Shown: positions 48,634 to 58,484 of the stretch, piece after piece
Layout: each line of letters starts with the position of its first letter
Numbering within the stretch: the stretch's first letter is position 1
NCBI RefSeq assembly: GCF_036178845.1
Contig: NZ_CP108070.1
Coordinates: 5,394,001 to 5,458,000 of the forward strand
DNA length: 64,000 bases
DNA from: Streptomyces sp. NBC_00271
Lineage (GTDB): Bacteria > Actinomycetota > Actinomycetes > Streptomycetales > Streptomycetaceae
Reading direction: 5' to 3'
Position numbers and translations under genes: made by a program
The notes under the pieces: generated by a model
The model's database searches: none
Told to the model about the DNA's origin: nothing
Seen by the model: only the letters and a program-made list of their open reading frames with translations

Positions 48634-51219
48634 TCACTCCAGAACCGGCAGCAGCTCCGGCAGGTGCCCGTCCGACACCTCCGCCGCCCGCTGCCGCTCC
48701 TCGGAGACCTCCCCGTACAGGGTCGTCCGCGGCCTCGCCGGACGCCCGGCCGCCTCCGCGACGGCGATGAGGTCCTTGACGGACTTGTACGAGCCGTACG
48801 AGGAGCCCGCCATCCGGGAGATGGTCTCCTCCATCAGCGTGCCGCCGAGGTCGTTGGCGCCGGAGCGGAGCATCTCCGCCGCGCCCTCGGCGCCCAGCTT
48901 CACCCAGCTGGTCTGGATGTTCGGGATGTGCGGGTGGAGCAGGAGGCGGGCCATGGCCACCACCGCGCGGTTGTCGCGGGTGGTCGGGCCCGGGCGGGAG
49001 ATGCCCGCCAGGTACACCGGCGCGTTGGTGTGGATGAACGGGAGCGTCACGAACTCGGTGAAGCCGCCGGTCTGCTGCTGGATGCGAGAGAGCGTGCGGA
49101 AGTGGCCGAGCCAGTGTCGGGGCTGGTCCACATGCCCGTACATCATCGTGGACGAGGAGCGGATGCCGAGTTCGTGCGCGGTCGTGACGACGTCGATCCA
49201 GGTCGCCGCGGGCAGCTTGCCCTTCGTCAGGACCCAGCGGACCTCGTCGTCGAGGATCTCCGCCGCCGTGCCGGGGATGGTGTCGAGGCCCGCCTCCTTC
49301 GCGGCGGTCAGCCACTCACGGATGGACATCCCCGTACGCGTCGCGCCGTTGACGACCTCCATCGGGGAGAAGGCGTGCACGTGCATGCCAGGGACGCGCT
49401 CCTTCACCGCCTTCGCGATGTCGAAGTACGCCGTACCCGGCAGGTCCGGGTGGATGCCGCCCTGCATGCAGACCTCGACGGCCCCGAGCTCCCAGGCCTG
49501 CTGGGCGCGGTCGGCCACCTGGTCCAGCGACAGCGTGTACGCGTCGGCGTCCGTGCGGCGCTGGGCGAAGGCGCAGAAACGGCAGCCGGTGTAGCAGACG
49601 TTGGTGAAGTTGATGTTCCGGGTGACGATGTACGTGACGTCGTCGCCGACGGCGGACCTGCGCACGTCGTCCGCGATCCGGCAGAGGGCGTCGAGCGCCG
49701 GACCGTCCGCGTGCAGCAGCGCGAGCGCCTCGTCGTCGGTGAGCTTCGTCGGGTCGTCGGCGGCGGTCGCGAGGGCCGCCCTGACGTCGGTGTCGATGCG
49801 GGAGGGCAGCATCCCGGGCGCCGCCGCCTCCCGCAGCGCCTCCCAGTCGCCGTACACGAGGTCGAAGTCGTCCCGGCGGTCGCCGGTGCGTCCCTCCGTG
49901 TCGATGGTGCGGTGCAGATCGGTGCGCCCCGACGCCGTGAACGCCTCCTCCGGCTCCTGCCATGGGTGTCCCTCGACGACGGCGTCCTCGCGGGCGAGCC
50001 CCGTCTCCGGGTCGGCCAGCGCCCGTACGTGCGGCAGCAGCCGCGGGTCGAGCCAGGGCTCCCCGCGCTGCACGAACTCGGGGTACACACACAGCCGCTC
50101 GCGCAGTTCGAAGCCGACGGCGCGCGACTGCTCGGCCAGCTGCTCGATCTGCGGCCAGGGCCGCTCGGGGTTGACGTGGTCGATGGTGAGCGGCGAGACC
50201 CCGCCCCAGTCGTCGATGCCCGCGCCGATCAGCCGCCCGTACTCGGAGTCGACGAGGTTCGGCGGGGCCTGGAGGCAGGCGGCCGGTCCCATGATGTGCC
50301 GGGCGACGGCCACCGTGGCGACCAGTTCGTCCAGTTCGGCGTCCGGCATCCCGCGCATCGCCGTGTCCGGCTTGGCGCGGAAGTTCTGGATGATCAGTTC
50401 CTGGATGCCGTGGTACGAGCGGGACACGCGCCGCAGCGCGAACAGCGACTCGGCGCGCTCCTCGTACGTCTCCCCGATCCCGATCAGCAGCCCGCTGGTG
50501 AAGGGAACGGACGACCGCCCCGCGTCCTCCAGGACCCGCAGCCGTACGGCGGGCTCCTTGTCCGGAGAGCCGTGGTGCGGACCGCCGGGCTCGCTCCACA
50601 GCCGCGTCGCCGTCGTCTCCAGCATCATGCCCATGCTCGGCGCGACGGGCTTGAGCCGCTGGAAGTCGGTCCAGGACATCACCCCCGGGTTGAGGTGGGG
50701 CAGCAGTCCCGTCTCCTCCAGGATCCGGATGGAGATGGCACGGACGTACGCGATCGTGTCGTCGTACCCGTGCGCGTCCAGCCACTCCCGGGCCTCGGGC
50801 CAGCGCTCCTCGGGCTTGTCGCCGAGCGTGATGAGGGCTTCCTTGCAGCCGAGTTCCGCGCCGCGCCGGGCGACGTCGAGGACCTCGTCCGGCGACATGA
50901 ACATCCCGTGCCCGGCGCGGCGCAGCTTGCCCGGCACGGTGACGAAGGTGCAGTAGTGGCACTTGTCGCGGCAGAGGCGGGTGAGGGGGATGAAGACGCT
51001 CTTGGAGTACGTGATCACGCCGGGGCGGCCGGCCGCCTCCAGCCCCGCGTCCCGCACCCGGGCGGCGGACGAGGCGAGGTCATCGAGGGCCTCGCCGCGC
51101 GCCTGGAGCAGCACCGCGGCCTCGGTCACGTCGAGGGCGACGCCGTCACGGGCGCGTTTGAGGGCGCGACGCATGGAGTTCTCGGTCGGGCCGGTTCCGG
51201 AGGTCGCGGTGGTCGTCAT
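48634..51219 (-). CDS. fbiC: 7,8-didemethyl-8-hydroxy-5-deazariboflavin (FO) synthase
   Basis: The protein has 861 residues from ATG 51219. It is the bifunctional actinobacterial form of CofG plus CofH: two radical-SAM domains in one chain. The first cluster motif CRDKCHYC lies at about residue 80 (CofG half), the second CYTGCRFC at about 540 (CofH half), each C-x3-C-x2-C for a 4Fe-4S cluster. It joins tyrosine and the ribityl-uracil intermediate to make FO, the chromophore of coenzyme F420, in the cytoplasm. No other F420 gene is in the window. Promoter area at 51220-51330 has CGTTACAGGG twice. Confidence 0.97.
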   Translation of the reverse strand: MTTTATSGTGPTENSMRRALKRARDGVALDVTEAAVLLQARGEALDDLASSAARVRDAGLEAAGRPGVITYSKSVFIPLTRLCRDKCHYCTFVTVPGKLRRAGHGMFMSPDEVLDVARRGAELGCKEALITLGDKPEERWPEAREWLDAHGYDDTIAYVRAISIRILEETGLLPHLNPGVMSWTDFQRLKPVAPSMGMMLETTATRLWSEPGGPHHGSPDKEPAVRLRVLEDAGRSSVPFTSGLLIGIGETYEERAESLFALRRVSRSYHGIQELIIQNFRAKPDTAMRGMPDAELDELVATVAVARHIMGPAACLQAPPNLVDSEYGRLIGAGIDDWGGVSPLTIDHVNPERPWPQIEQLAEQSRAVGFELRERLCVYPEFVQRGEPWLDPRLLPHVRALADPETGLAREDAVVEGHPWQEPEEAFTASGRTDLHRTIDTEGRTGDRRDDFDLVYGDWEALREAAAPGMLPSRIDTDVRAALATAADDPTKLTDDEALALLHADGPALDALCRIADDVRRSAVGDDVTYIVTRNINFTNVCYTGCRFCAFAQRRTDADAYTLSLDQVADRAQQAWELGAVEVCMQGGIHPDLPGTAYFDIAKAVKERVPGMHVHAFSPMEVVNGATRTGMSIREWLTAAKEAGLDTIPGTAAEILDDEVRWVLTKGKLPAATWIDVVTTAHELGIRSSSTMMYGHVDQPRHWLGHFRTLSRIQQQTGGFTEFVTLPFIHTNAPVYLAGISRPGPTTRDNRAVVAMARLLLHPHIPNIQTSWVKLGAEGAAEMLRSGANDLGGTLMEETISRMAGSSYGSYKSVKDLIAVAEAAGRPARPRTTLYGEVSEERQRAAEVSDGHLPELLPVLE

Positions 51220-51459
51220 CCTTCGAGCATACGATCGCGGTGATCAGGCGTTACAGGGCGTGGCCGTATTCCTCCGGGGCCGCAGATCGTTACAGGGTGC
51301 CACTGGCGCCCCGCGCGGGCCGGGCCCCGGCAGGCGCGCCGCCTCCCCGAAAGCTGGCGATTTCCTTCTCTTGCCCCGCAGTTCACAGCCGACTACCAGG
51401 GTTGTACGTGCCAACGTGCACCACCCATGTCACTCTCACGACACCCTGGGAGCAGCAGC

Positions 51460-53007
51460 ATGTGCGAGGACGAGCACGGCATCGAAAGCTTCGACGGCAT
51501 CGGCAGACGCGCGCTGTTCGTGACGGGGGCGGCAGCCGCCCTTACGTTGGGAAGCGTGACCTTCGCGAGCGGCTCCGACGCGACCGACCGTACCGAGACC
51601 CGTACGGTGTCCGGCACCCTGCCCACCGGTTCACCGGACTTCGTGTACCTCCCGGTGGAGATCCCGCGCGGGGTGCGGGAGATCCACGTCGCGTACACCT
51701 ACGAGAAGCCGTCCGTCCCGGCCGGCACCGCGGGCAACGCGCTCGACATCGGCCTCTTCGACGAACGCGGCACTGCACTGGGCGGCGAGGGCTTCCGCGG
51801 CTGGTCGGGCGGCGCGCGCACCGAGTTCTTCGTCCGCGCGGACGACGCGACGCCGGGGTACATCCCCGGCCGGATCCGCCCCGGCACCTGGCACATCGCG
51901 CTCGGCCCCTACACGGTGGCGCCGCAGGGCCTGCCGTACGAGGTCACGATCACGCTGACGTACGGGGAGCAGGACGCCGCCCCGGTCCCGGCGTACCCGC
52001 CGTCCCGTGCGAAGGGCCGGGGCCGCGCCTGGTACCGGGGTGACTGCCATCTCCACTCCTGGTATTCGGACGGTCGCCGCACCCCCGCGGAGATCGCCGC
52101 GCTGGCGCGCGCCGCGGGTCTGGACTTCATCAACAGCTCGGACCACAACACGCACAGCTCGCACCCCCACTGGGCGGACCAGGCAGGCCCCCATCCCGAC
52201 GGCGAACTGCTGATCCTGCTGGGCGAGGAGGTCACGACCCGCAACGGCCACGTGGTGGCCCTCGGCACGGACCCCGGCACGTTCGTCGACTGGCGCTACC
52301 GGGCCCGCGACAACCGTTTCGGCCGTTTCGCCCGCCAGATCCGCCGCGCGGGCGGCCTCGTCGTCCCCGCCCACCCGCACGCCACCTGCGTCGGCTGCGG
52401 CTGGAAGTTCGGCTTCGGGGAGGCGGACGCGGTGGAGGTGTGGAACGGCCCGTACACCCCCGACGACGAGGTGACGCTCGCGGACTGGGACAACACGCTG
52501 GTGGCGGCCGTCCGTTCGGGCAACGCCGACCGCTCCTGGCTCCCGGCGATGGGCAACAGCGACGCCCACCGCGACCCCGACCCGGTCGGCAGCCCGCAGA
52601 CGGTCGTCCTCGCCGACGACCTGACCCGCGAGGCCATCCAGGAGGGTCTGCGCGCGGGCCGCTCGTACGTGGCGGAGTCGAAGCTGGTGTCCCTGACGTT
52701 TTCGGCAGCCGGTGCGAAGGGCCAGCACGCGGGCATCGGCGAACGCCTGCGGGTCGCCCCCGACACCCCGGTCACCGTCCGCCTGGAGGCCACCGGTGTC
52801 CCCCGCTGCACGGTCCGCTTCGTCACCGACCAGGGCGTCCTCTTCACGAGCGCCCCCTTGCCGGTGTCGGGTTCCGGGACGGTGGAGTGGAACACGACGG
52901 CGCAGTACGCGGCCTACGTACGCGCGGAGTTGCGCCACGAGACGGCGGCGGGTCCGGTACCGGGGGCGTTGGCGGCGTTCACGAACCCGATTTTCCTCGG
53001 GACTTGA
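51460..53007 (+). CDS. Exported PHP-domain phosphoesterase (CehA/McbA-like)
   Basis: The protein has 515 residues from ATG 51460 (GGGAG nine bases ahead; ATG 51427 also in frame). GRRALFVTGAAAALTLG near residue 15 looks like a Tat signal. A beta domain at about 45-180 precedes the PHP domain: DCHLHSWYSDG (metal His), SSDHNTHSSHPHW, EEVTTRNGHVVALG, PAHPHATC and GNSDAHRDPDP supply the usual His/Asp cluster for two or three metal ions. A C-terminal beta region at about 420-515 follows. PHP proteins of this type hydrolyse phosphate esters or act as esterases (CehA). Outside the cell or cell wall; substrate unknown. Confidence 0.93.
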   Translation: MCEDEHGIESFDGIGRRALFVTGAAAALTLGSVTFASGSDATDRTETRTVSGTLPTGSPDFVYLPVEIPRGVREIHVAYTYEKPSVPAGTAGNALDIGLFDERGTALGGEGFRGWSGGARTEFFVRADDATPGYIPGRIRPGTWHIALGPYTVAPQGLPYEVTITLTYGEQDAAPVPAYPPSRAKGRGRAWYRGDCHLHSWYSDGRRTPAEIAALARAAGLDFINSSDHNTHSSHPHWADQAGPHPDGELLILLGEEVTTRNGHVVALGTDPGTFVDWRYRARDNRFGRFARQIRRAGGLVVPAHPHATCVGCGWKFGFGEADAVEVWNGPYTPDDEVTLADWDNTLVAAVRSGNADRSWLPAMGNSDAHRDPDPVGSPQTVVLADDLTREAIQEGLRAGRSYVAESKLVSLTFSAAGAKGQHAGIGERLRVAPDTPVTVRLEATGVPRCTVRFVTDQGVLFTSAPLPVSGSGTVEWNTTAQYAAYVRAELRHETAAGPVPGALAAFTNPIFLGT

Positions 53008-53053
53008 GTCGGCTGGTTTGACGTCCTGATGGGGCCGTCGGCCGATGGGTACT

Positions 53054-53083
53054 GCTGAGCGAGAAGCGGCGGGACCGCTCAGC
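53054..53083. terminator. Hairpin between convergent genes
   Basis: GCTGAGCG (53054-53061) and CGCTCAGC (53076-53083), overlapping the stop of the TetR gene at 53079. Possible shared terminator. Confidence 0.55.
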
Positions 53084-53684
53084 GCTCACCGGTCGGCTCC
53101 GGCCACAACGCCCGCACCGCTTCAGGCACCTCGGCCACGACAGCCGGGTCGAGCACGGCCAGTTGGAGGATGTAGCCCGGGAGGACGGAGAGCATCGCCG
53201 AAGCGATCGCCTCGGCGGTCACGGTCGTGGGCAAGTCGCCGTGGTCCTGGTGGTCACGGACCATGATGACCAGGTCGGCGCGCATGCGGCCCATGAGCTG
53301 GTCGAGCTTGTGAGCCACCGAGCGGTTGCGCATGGCCTCTCCCCAGACCAGAACCGCGAGCCCGGCCAGGTTCCCCTCGGCGGACTTGACCCGGATCACG
53401 TCGAGAAGTTCCGCCATGACCGCCCCCATGGACTGGCCCTGCCGGTTCGTGGCGACGGTGAGCGTGATGTCGAGGACCTCACGCATGTTCTCCTCGGCGA
53501 TCGCGAGGATCATCTCGTCCTTGCTGGTGAAGTGCCGGTACACCGCTCCCGCGGACAGCCCCGCCTCCGTGAACAGGTCCTGCATGGACGCGGAGTGGAA
53601 ACCGTCGCGGAGGAAGCAGCGTCGCGCCGCGTCCAAGATCTGCTCACGGCGGGCGTCCATGTACTGCTGGGTGACCTTGGGCAT
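53079..53684 (-). CDS. TetR-family repressor
   Basis: The product has 201 residues from ATG 53684. HTH at about 15-55 (RCFLRDGFHSASMQDLFTEAGLSAGAVYRHFTSKDEM). The C-terminal helical ligand domain is as usual in size. Divergent from the membrane protein at 53797, with an ACGAA-CA-TTCGT palindrome in the 112-bp gap. It most likely represses the gene and itself. Confidence 0.93.
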   Translation of the reverse strand: MPKVTQQYMDARREQILDAARRCFLRDGFHSASMQDLFTEAGLSAGAVYRHFTSKDEMILAIAEENMREVLDITLTVATNRQGQSMGAVMAELLDVIRVKSAEGNLAGLAVLVWGEAMRNRSVAHKLDQLMGRMRADLVIMVRDHQDHGDLPTTVTAEAIASAMLSVLPGYILQLAVLDPAVVAEVPEAVRALWPEPTGER

Positions 53685-53705
53685 GGGCTCACCCTATCAA
53701 GAAAA

Positions 53706-53717
53706 ACGAACATTCGT
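53706..53717. promoter_or_regulatory. Likely TetR operator
   Basis: ACGAA-CA-TTCGT inverted repeat 22 bp before the TetR start; TTGACG at 53719-53724 is a good -35 for the rightward gene, so bound repressor would overlap that promoter. Confidence 0.6.
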
Positions 53718-53796
53718 GTTGACGTTTGCTCGTGCAGCGGGTCAGGCTGGGGAATTAATAGAACGATCATTTCTTTTTTTATGAGAGGGGCTGACC

Positions 53797-54939
53797 GTGA
53801 GGAGCCCGTTGTCAGGACACCCGGCAGGGCGGGAAGCGGCCGTTGCCGTCCTGGTGTTGCCCCTGGTGATCACCCTGGTGGTGCTGTCGTTCGCCTGGCC
53901 GGCGGGACGGACCGCGCCGCGTGATGTCCCGGTCGGAATCGTGGGCACCGGAGCGGCCAGCCAGCGCGCGGTGGAGGGCCTGGTCCATGAGAAGCCCGGC
54001 GCGTTCGATTTCCACCTCTACCCCGACCAGCAGGCCGCGCGGTCGGCGATCGAGAACCGGGACGTCTACGGCGCCCTCGCCATCTCGGCCCACGACATCA
54101 CCGTGCTGACGGCCCCTGCCGCCAGCACCTCCGTGGCCCAGCTTCTGGGTGAGGTCGGACAGCAGCTGGCCGAGCGGGCCGCCCAGCAGGGGACCACCGG
54201 TACTCGGCCCTCGGCCAAGATCCACGTGACGGCACTCGACGTGGTGCCCGTCGCCGCGGAGGACCCCAGGGGGGTGGTGTTCAGCTCGGCGGTCTTCCCG
54301 CTCACGATCTGCGGCATCCTGATCGGGGCGTTCGTCTCGACCGCTCGCGGCCTGCGACGCCCATGGCACCGACTGCTGACACTGCTCGTCGCATGCGCCG
54401 TCGCGGGGCTCGGCGCCTACCTCGTGGCCCAGGGTTTCCTCGGGGCGCTGCCCCACGATCACGTGGCCACGTGGGCGGTCCTGTCGCTCGTCCTGATCTC
54501 CATCAGCACCACCGCCGCCGGGCTGGTCCGACTCCTCGGGCAGGCGGGCCTCGGGCTCAGCGCCGCGCTCATGGTCTTCGTCGGGAACCCCTTCTCCGGC
54601 GCCGGCTCCGCTCCGGAGATGCTCCCCAAGGGAGTGGACTACGTCGGCCAGTGGCTGCCCCCCGGCGCCGGAGCCAGCCTGCTTCGCGACACCGCGCACT
54701 TCGACGGCAACGGCGGCTCCGGCCACCTTGCCGTCCTCGCCCTGTGGAGCGTCTGCGGGTTCACAGCGGTCATGTTCGGCCGGCGGATCACCGGGCGAGC
54801 ACCCGGCGCGAAGACCGGTGCGACGGCTTCCGGAGCGTCGCTCTCGTCCTTGCCGACGTCCGGCGCCGCTTCGCCGGACCGGCGTCACGCGCACGCGCAC
54901 GCACACGCTCACGCACGTCGCAGCGACGATGACTACTGA
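53797..54939 (+). CDS. ABC-2/YhgE-like membrane protein with His-rich tail
   Basis: The protein has 380 residues from GTG 53797, with GAGAGGGG upstream. One TM near residue 25, an outer domain of about 130 residues (VGIVGTGAASQRAVEGLV, ASTSVAQLLGEVGQQLAERA), then five or six TM (FPLTICGILIGAFVSTARGLR). The layout is that of the YhgE/Pip and ABC-2 permease group, which act in export or envelope stress without a clear cargo. The tail RRHAHAHAHAHARR could bind nickel, zinc or copper. No ATPase gene adjoins. Repressed by the divergent TetR, by inference. Confidence 0.82.
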   Translation: MRSPLSGHPAGREAAVAVLVLPLVITLVVLSFAWPAGRTAPRDVPVGIVGTGAASQRAVEGLVHEKPGAFDFHLYPDQQAARSAIENRDVYGALAISAHDITVLTAPAASTSVAQLLGEVGQQLAERAAQQGTTGTRPSAKIHVTALDVVPVAAEDPRGVVFSSAVFPLTICGILIGAFVSTARGLRRPWHRLLTLLVACAVAGLGAYLVAQGFLGALPHDHVATWAVLSLVLISISTTAAGLVRLLGQAGLGLSAALMVFVGNPFSGAGSAPEMLPKGVDYVGQWLPPGAGASLLRDTAHFDGNGGSGHLAVLALWSVCGFTAVMFGRRITGRAPGAKTGATASGASLSSLPTSGAASPDRRHAHAHAHAHARRSDDDY

Positions 54940-55150
54940 TGCCGAACGCTTCATGCGGGACGGCAATCGCGGCCGTCCACACGAGCTGACCTCGCAAGGG
55001 GGGCGGCCCCTTCCCAGCGGGCCGCACCGCCACCTGGGAGGCGCGGCCCGGACGACACACGGGCCGACTCCCGCCATCGCCACGCGTACGGCCTACGGCG
55101 CGAGGCGTGGAACCGCGATGCCTCGCGCCGTACCGGAACGGACACCCACC

Positions 55151-55888
55151 ATGACCACCTCACAGCGCCCGCGGCCGGCCGGGCCCCCTCCGGCCGCCAC
55201 TCGGGCCTTCGCCCTGCTGGGCAGACGCTGGAACGCCCTGATCCTTGTGGCCCTGGCCAAAGGCCCGGCCCACTTCGCGCAGGTGCGCGAGCGCGTCCCC
55301 GGCATCAGCGACCGCATGCTCGCCCAGCGCCTCCAGGAACTGACCGCGGTCGGCCTCGTCGCTCGAGACGTCCGAACCGGCCCGTCCTCGCGATCCCATT
55401 ACGCACTCTCTCCGCACGGCAACGCCTTCCTCATCCCCCTGGCCGCCTTGCTCGTGTGGGCGGAGGACCACCTCCCGGCGAGCGGCTCACCGACCGAGGA
55501 CCAGCAGCGTCACCATGAGGACCGTCAGGACGCCCAGGCCGATTCCGCCCGCCTTCGCGCCACCCCGGGGGAGGAAGATCCCGGCGACCGTCAGCAGCGT
55601 GGTGAGCGGTACGCCCAGCCAGGCGACCAGGATGAGCGCGTTCTCGAAGTGGGGCGTGCGGACGCCGTCCTGGCAGGTGTCGCACGCGATGGCGAGGAGC
55701 GGGCCGAAGGTGGCGACCAGGCCTCCGGTGACGAGCACCAGCATCGCGAGGGCGGTCAGGCCGGCCCAGTCGAGGGGAGTGCGCCGGGAGCGGGTGGTGT
55801 GGGTGTTCGCCATGCGGCCGACGTTACGAAGGTGTCGACCGGTCGGCATCCGATGTCGTACTCAGGTCGCCGTGAGGCCGTGGCCTGA
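55151..55888 (+). CDS. HxlR-family regulator with unusual read-through tail
   Basis: The open frame is 245 residues from ATG 55151. Residues 1-112 are a normal HxlR winged helix (AFALLGRRWNALILVALAKGPAHFAQV, ISDRMLAQRLQELTAVGLVAR, LIPLAALLVWAEDHLPA), the full length of the family. After about 55485 the frame has no stop and runs 400 bp antisense over the whole gene at 55487-55813, producing Gln/Arg/Gly-rich sequence with no fold. The original stop was probably lost, or the start of a frameshift lies just before 55487. There is no Cys near the N-terminus, so sensing is not by the usual HypR-type thiol. Confidence 0.75.
   Translation: MTTSQRPRPAGPPPAATRAFALLGRRWNALILVALAKGPAHFAQVRERVPGISDRMLAQRLQELTAVGLVARDVRTGPSSRSHYALSPHGNAFLIPLAALLVWAEDHLPASGSPTEDQQRHHEDRQDAQADSARLRATPGEEDPGDRQQRGERYAQPGDQDERVLEVGRADAVLAGVARDGEERAEGGDQASGDEHQHREGGQAGPVEGSAPGAGGVGVRHAADVTKVSTGRHPMSYSGRREAVA
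55487..55813 (-). CDS. Small membrane protein
   Basis: The product has 108 residues from ATG 55813 (an ATG at 55849 also possible; neither has a strong ribosome site). Three hydrophobic segments (LTALAMLVLVTGGLVATFGPLLAIAC, ALILVAWLGVPLTTLLTVAG, GIGLGVLTVLMVTLLVLG) with a CDTC pair outside the first. It lies entirely antisense to the tail of the HxlR frame. The regular TM pattern and sharp domain edges make it the real coding strand here. Function unknown. Confidence 0.75.
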   Translation of the reverse strand: MANTHTTRSRRTPLDWAGLTALAMLVLVTGGLVATFGPLLAIACDTCQDGVRTPHFENALILVAWLGVPLTTLLTVAGIFLPRGGAKAGGIGLGVLTVLMVTLLVLGR

Positions 55889-55894
55889 GTACGG

Positions 55895-56698
55895 CTACTC
55901 CGATGTCGTGTTGGAGAGGCGGTCCAGCCACTCGCCCAGGAGGGCGGACTCGCCCGGGGTGAAGTCCGGCCTCGGGGTCCGGCGCAGGAGGGCGGCGAGG
56001 TGAGTGGCGGTGGCGGGGAGTACTTCTTCCGCTCCCGCTTCCTCCGCCCCCGCTTCTCCCGCTCGCGCTTCCTCGTCGCCGGCGGACGTGGTCTCCGGCC
56101 CCCTCGCCTCCGGGGTGAAGACCACCGCGTGCACCGCGTCCCGGATGCGGCGCGACAGGGTCTCGTCCGTGAAGGTCGTCGGGCGGGAGACCAGCATCAG
56201 GGAGACGCCGACGTTGGCGGACATGATCATCTGGGCGGCGAGTTCGGGTGCCAGGCGCAGCTTGCCCTGTTCGGCCGCGCGCCGGAGGTCCGCGGTGAGG
56301 ATGCGGTGGGACTCCAGGGCGGCGGCCGGTGGCGTACGCATCGCCGGGGAGTTCATGAGGCGGTAGAGGTTGGGGTTGCGCAGGGCGAAGTCGGTGTGGG
56401 TGTCCCAGCCGTCGCGCAGGTCCTGGATGGGGTCCGTGCCGGGCCTGCGGCTGCGCTTGGTCGTCAGGTACTGCTCGTATCCGTGGTCGACCACCGCCGA
56501 CAGCAGGCCCTCCTTGTCCCCGAAGTGGCGGTAGAGGGCCGGGGCGCCGACCCCCGCCGCCTCGCAGACCGCCCGGGTGGAGACATCCCCGTCGGGGGAG
56601 TTCGCCACCAGCTCGGCCGCCACTTCGAGGATGCGCGCTTTCGTACTGCTCACGGACGTGCTCACGGTAGCGACGTTATCCGAGTCGTCCGAGGTCAC
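55895..56698 (-). CDS. TetR-family regulator
   Basis: The product has 267 residues from GTG 56698, which overlaps the upstream SDR stop as GTGA. HTH at about 20-65 (ILEVAAELVANSPDGDVSTRAVCEAAGVGAPALYRHFGDKEG). Longer than usual owing to an Ala/Glu-rich insert (DEEARAGEAGAEEAG) near residue 205. Last gene of the SDR-SDR-TetR operon. It probably controls that operon via the palindrome at 58485. Confidence 0.92.
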   Translation of the reverse strand: MTSDDSDNVATVSTSVSSTKARILEVAAELVANSPDGDVSTRAVCEAAGVGAPALYRHFGDKEGLLSAVVDHGYEQYLTTKRSRRPGTDPIQDLRDGWDTHTDFALRNPNLYRLMNSPAMRTPPAAALESHRILTADLRRAAEQGKLRLAPELAAQMIMSANVGVSLMLVSRPTTFTDETLSRRIRDAVHAVVFTPEARGPETTSAGDEEARAGEAGAEEAGAEEVLPATATHLAALLRRTPRPDFTPGESALLGEWLDRLSNTTSE

Positions 56699-57612
56699 GC
56701 CGCCCCCTTCCGCGCCACGGGGGACAACAGGTCCGCCAGGCCGATCCGGGTCAGGAACTCGGCGCGGACACGGTCCGCGACCAGGCTGACCTCCTGCGAA
56801 CCGTCGTCCGCCGGGTCGACGTGCACCCGCAAGGGGCGCTTCCCGTACGGGGTGTCCACCACGTCGACGATCGCGTCGGCGACGAGCGACACGTCGACAT
56901 CGGGCGGGGTGAGGGCCGCCAGGCGTCCCGCGACCTGGTCCATCAGGCCCGCGTAGTGCTCCTCGTAGGCGGGGAGCACGGTCTGTTCGGAGGGGTGGCC
57001 GCCGCTCGCGAAGTGGTTCGTGCCCGAGGTGAACGCGCCCGGCACCACGATCGTCGTCTCGATGCCGAAGCGGGCCAGTTCGGCGGCGTACGACACGGCG
57101 AGCGCGTCCATCGCGGCCTTGGCGGCGAAGTACGGCGCCAGGTACGGCGGGGTGCCACCGCGCGTGGAGGTGGAGCCGACCCAGAGCAGCAGACCGTGGC
57201 CCTGGGCCCGCAGGTGCGGCAGCGCGGCCCGGTTGACCCGCTGGGTGCCCAGCACGTTCGTGTCGTACACCGCGGCCAGTTCGGCGGGCGTGAAGGCCTC
57301 CGTCGGGCCGGTCACCATGTGCCCGGCGTTGTGGACGAGCACGTCCAGCCCACCGGCCCGCGCCAGCACCGTGGCGATCGCCGCGTCCGCCGACTCCTGG
57401 GACAGGACGTCGAGTTCGACCGTACGGAGGTCCACCGCGTGCTCGGCGGCGTACGCCTCGGCCTCCGCGACCCGGGCCGCGTTGCGCCCGCCGGTGTCCC
57501 GCATCGCGGCGTACACCGTGTGCCCGGCGCGGGCGAGGGCACGGGCGGACAGCGCGCCGAAGCCGGATCCGGCCCCCGTGATGACGATCGTCCTGCGCGC
57601 GGCAGCATCCAT
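56695..57612 (-). CDS. Short-chain dehydrogenase/reductase
   Basis: The product has 305 residues from ATG 57612. SDR motifs: ITGAGSGFG, LVHNAGHM (NAG), a Ser in LLWVGSTSTRGG and the YFAAK Tyr/Lys pair; PGAF follows. Its larger C-terminal lid (about 60 extra residues) resembles 11-beta-HSD/retinol-type members. Middle gene of a three-gene minus operon, 43 bp after the first SDR and overlapping the TetR start. Confidence 0.93.
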   Translation of the reverse strand: MDAAARRTIVITGAGSGFGALSARALARAGHTVYAAMRDTGGRNAARVAEAEAYAAEHAVDLRTVELDVLSQESADAAIATVLARAGGLDVLVHNAGHMVTGPTEAFTPAELAAVYDTNVLGTQRVNRAALPHLRAQGHGLLLWVGSTSTRGGTPPYLAPYFAAKAAMDALAVSYAAELARFGIETTIVVPGAFTSGTNHFASGGHPSEQTVLPAYEEHYAGLMDQVAGRLAALTPPDVDVSLVADAIVDVVDTPYGKRPLRVHVDPADDGSQEVSLVADRVRAEFLTRIGLADLLSPVARKGAA

Positions 57613-57655
57613 GACTGAACTCCTTTTGAATCGAGGCGAGTTGAATCCGGGCGAG

Positions 57656-58414
57656 TTACGCGATGCCGCCGTTGGCCCGGAGCACCTGGCCGTTGACCCA
57701 GCGGCCTGCGGGACCGGCGAGGAAGGACACCACCTCGGCGATGTCCCGGGGGGTGCCGAGGCGCTCCAGCGGCGGCTGGGCCGCCATCCGCGCGATGGTC
57801 TCCTCGTCCTTGCCGTCCAGGAAGAGGGCGGTGGCGGTCGGGCCGGGGGCCACGGCGTTGACGGTGACGTCCCGGCCGCGCAGCTCACGCGCGACGATCA
57901 GGGTCATGGCCTCGACGGCACCCTTGGTGGCGGCGTACGCGCTGTACCCGGGGATCGCGAGCGCGAGCACGGAGCTGGAGAAGTTGATGAGCGCGCCGCC
58001 CGCGCGCAGCCGTCGTGCCGCCTGCTGGTCGACGACGAACGTGCCGCGGATGTTGGTGCGGTGCATGCGGTCCAGCGCGTCGAGGTCGAGGTCGACCAGG
58101 GGCGCGAGCGCCATGACACCGGCCGCGTGGACGACGACGTCCACCCCGCCGAACGCGGATTCGGTGGCGTCGAAGAGGGCGGCCACCTCGGTCTCGTCGG
58201 CCACGTCGGCGCGGACGGCGATCGCCACTCCGCCCGCCTCGGTGATCGCGGCGACGGTCTTGTCGGCCTCGGCTTCGTTGCCGGCGTAGTTCACGACGAC
58301 GGCGTGACCGTCGGCCGCGAGGCGCTCGGCGCTCTCCCGGCCGATTCCGCGGGATCCGCCGGTGACGACGGCCACTCGGCGGGGCGTTCGAGACGTGCTG
58401 GAGTGCTCGGTCAT
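57656..58414 (-). CDS. Short-chain dehydrogenase/reductase (FabG-like)
   Basis: The product has 252 residues from ATG 58414, behind GAGGAG. VTGGSRGIGRESAERL (cofactor), VHAAGVM, NFSSSVLALAIPGYSAYAATKGAVEA (Ser, Tyr, Lys) and GPTATALFLDGKDEE are all classical. The Asn after GxGxxG and NYAGNEAEAD suggest NADP preference. First gene of the operon with the second SDR and the TetR. Reaction unknown. Confidence 0.94.
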   Translation of the reverse strand: MTEHSSTSRTPRRVAVVTGGSRGIGRESAERLAADGHAVVVNYAGNEAEADKTVAAITEAGGVAIAVRADVADETEVAALFDATESAFGGVDVVVHAAGVMALAPLVDLDLDALDRMHRTNIRGTFVVDQQAARRLRAGGALINFSSSVLALAIPGYSAYAATKGAVEAMTLIVARELRGRDVTVNAVAPGPTATALFLDGKDEETIARMAAQPPLERLGTPRDIAEVVSFLAGPAGRWVNGQVLRANGGIA

Positions 58415-58484
58415 GACGATGCTCCTCGATGGGGCGGGGGTAGCGGTGTTCACCACCCGACGAAGCAACGCTAACACCATCGCG

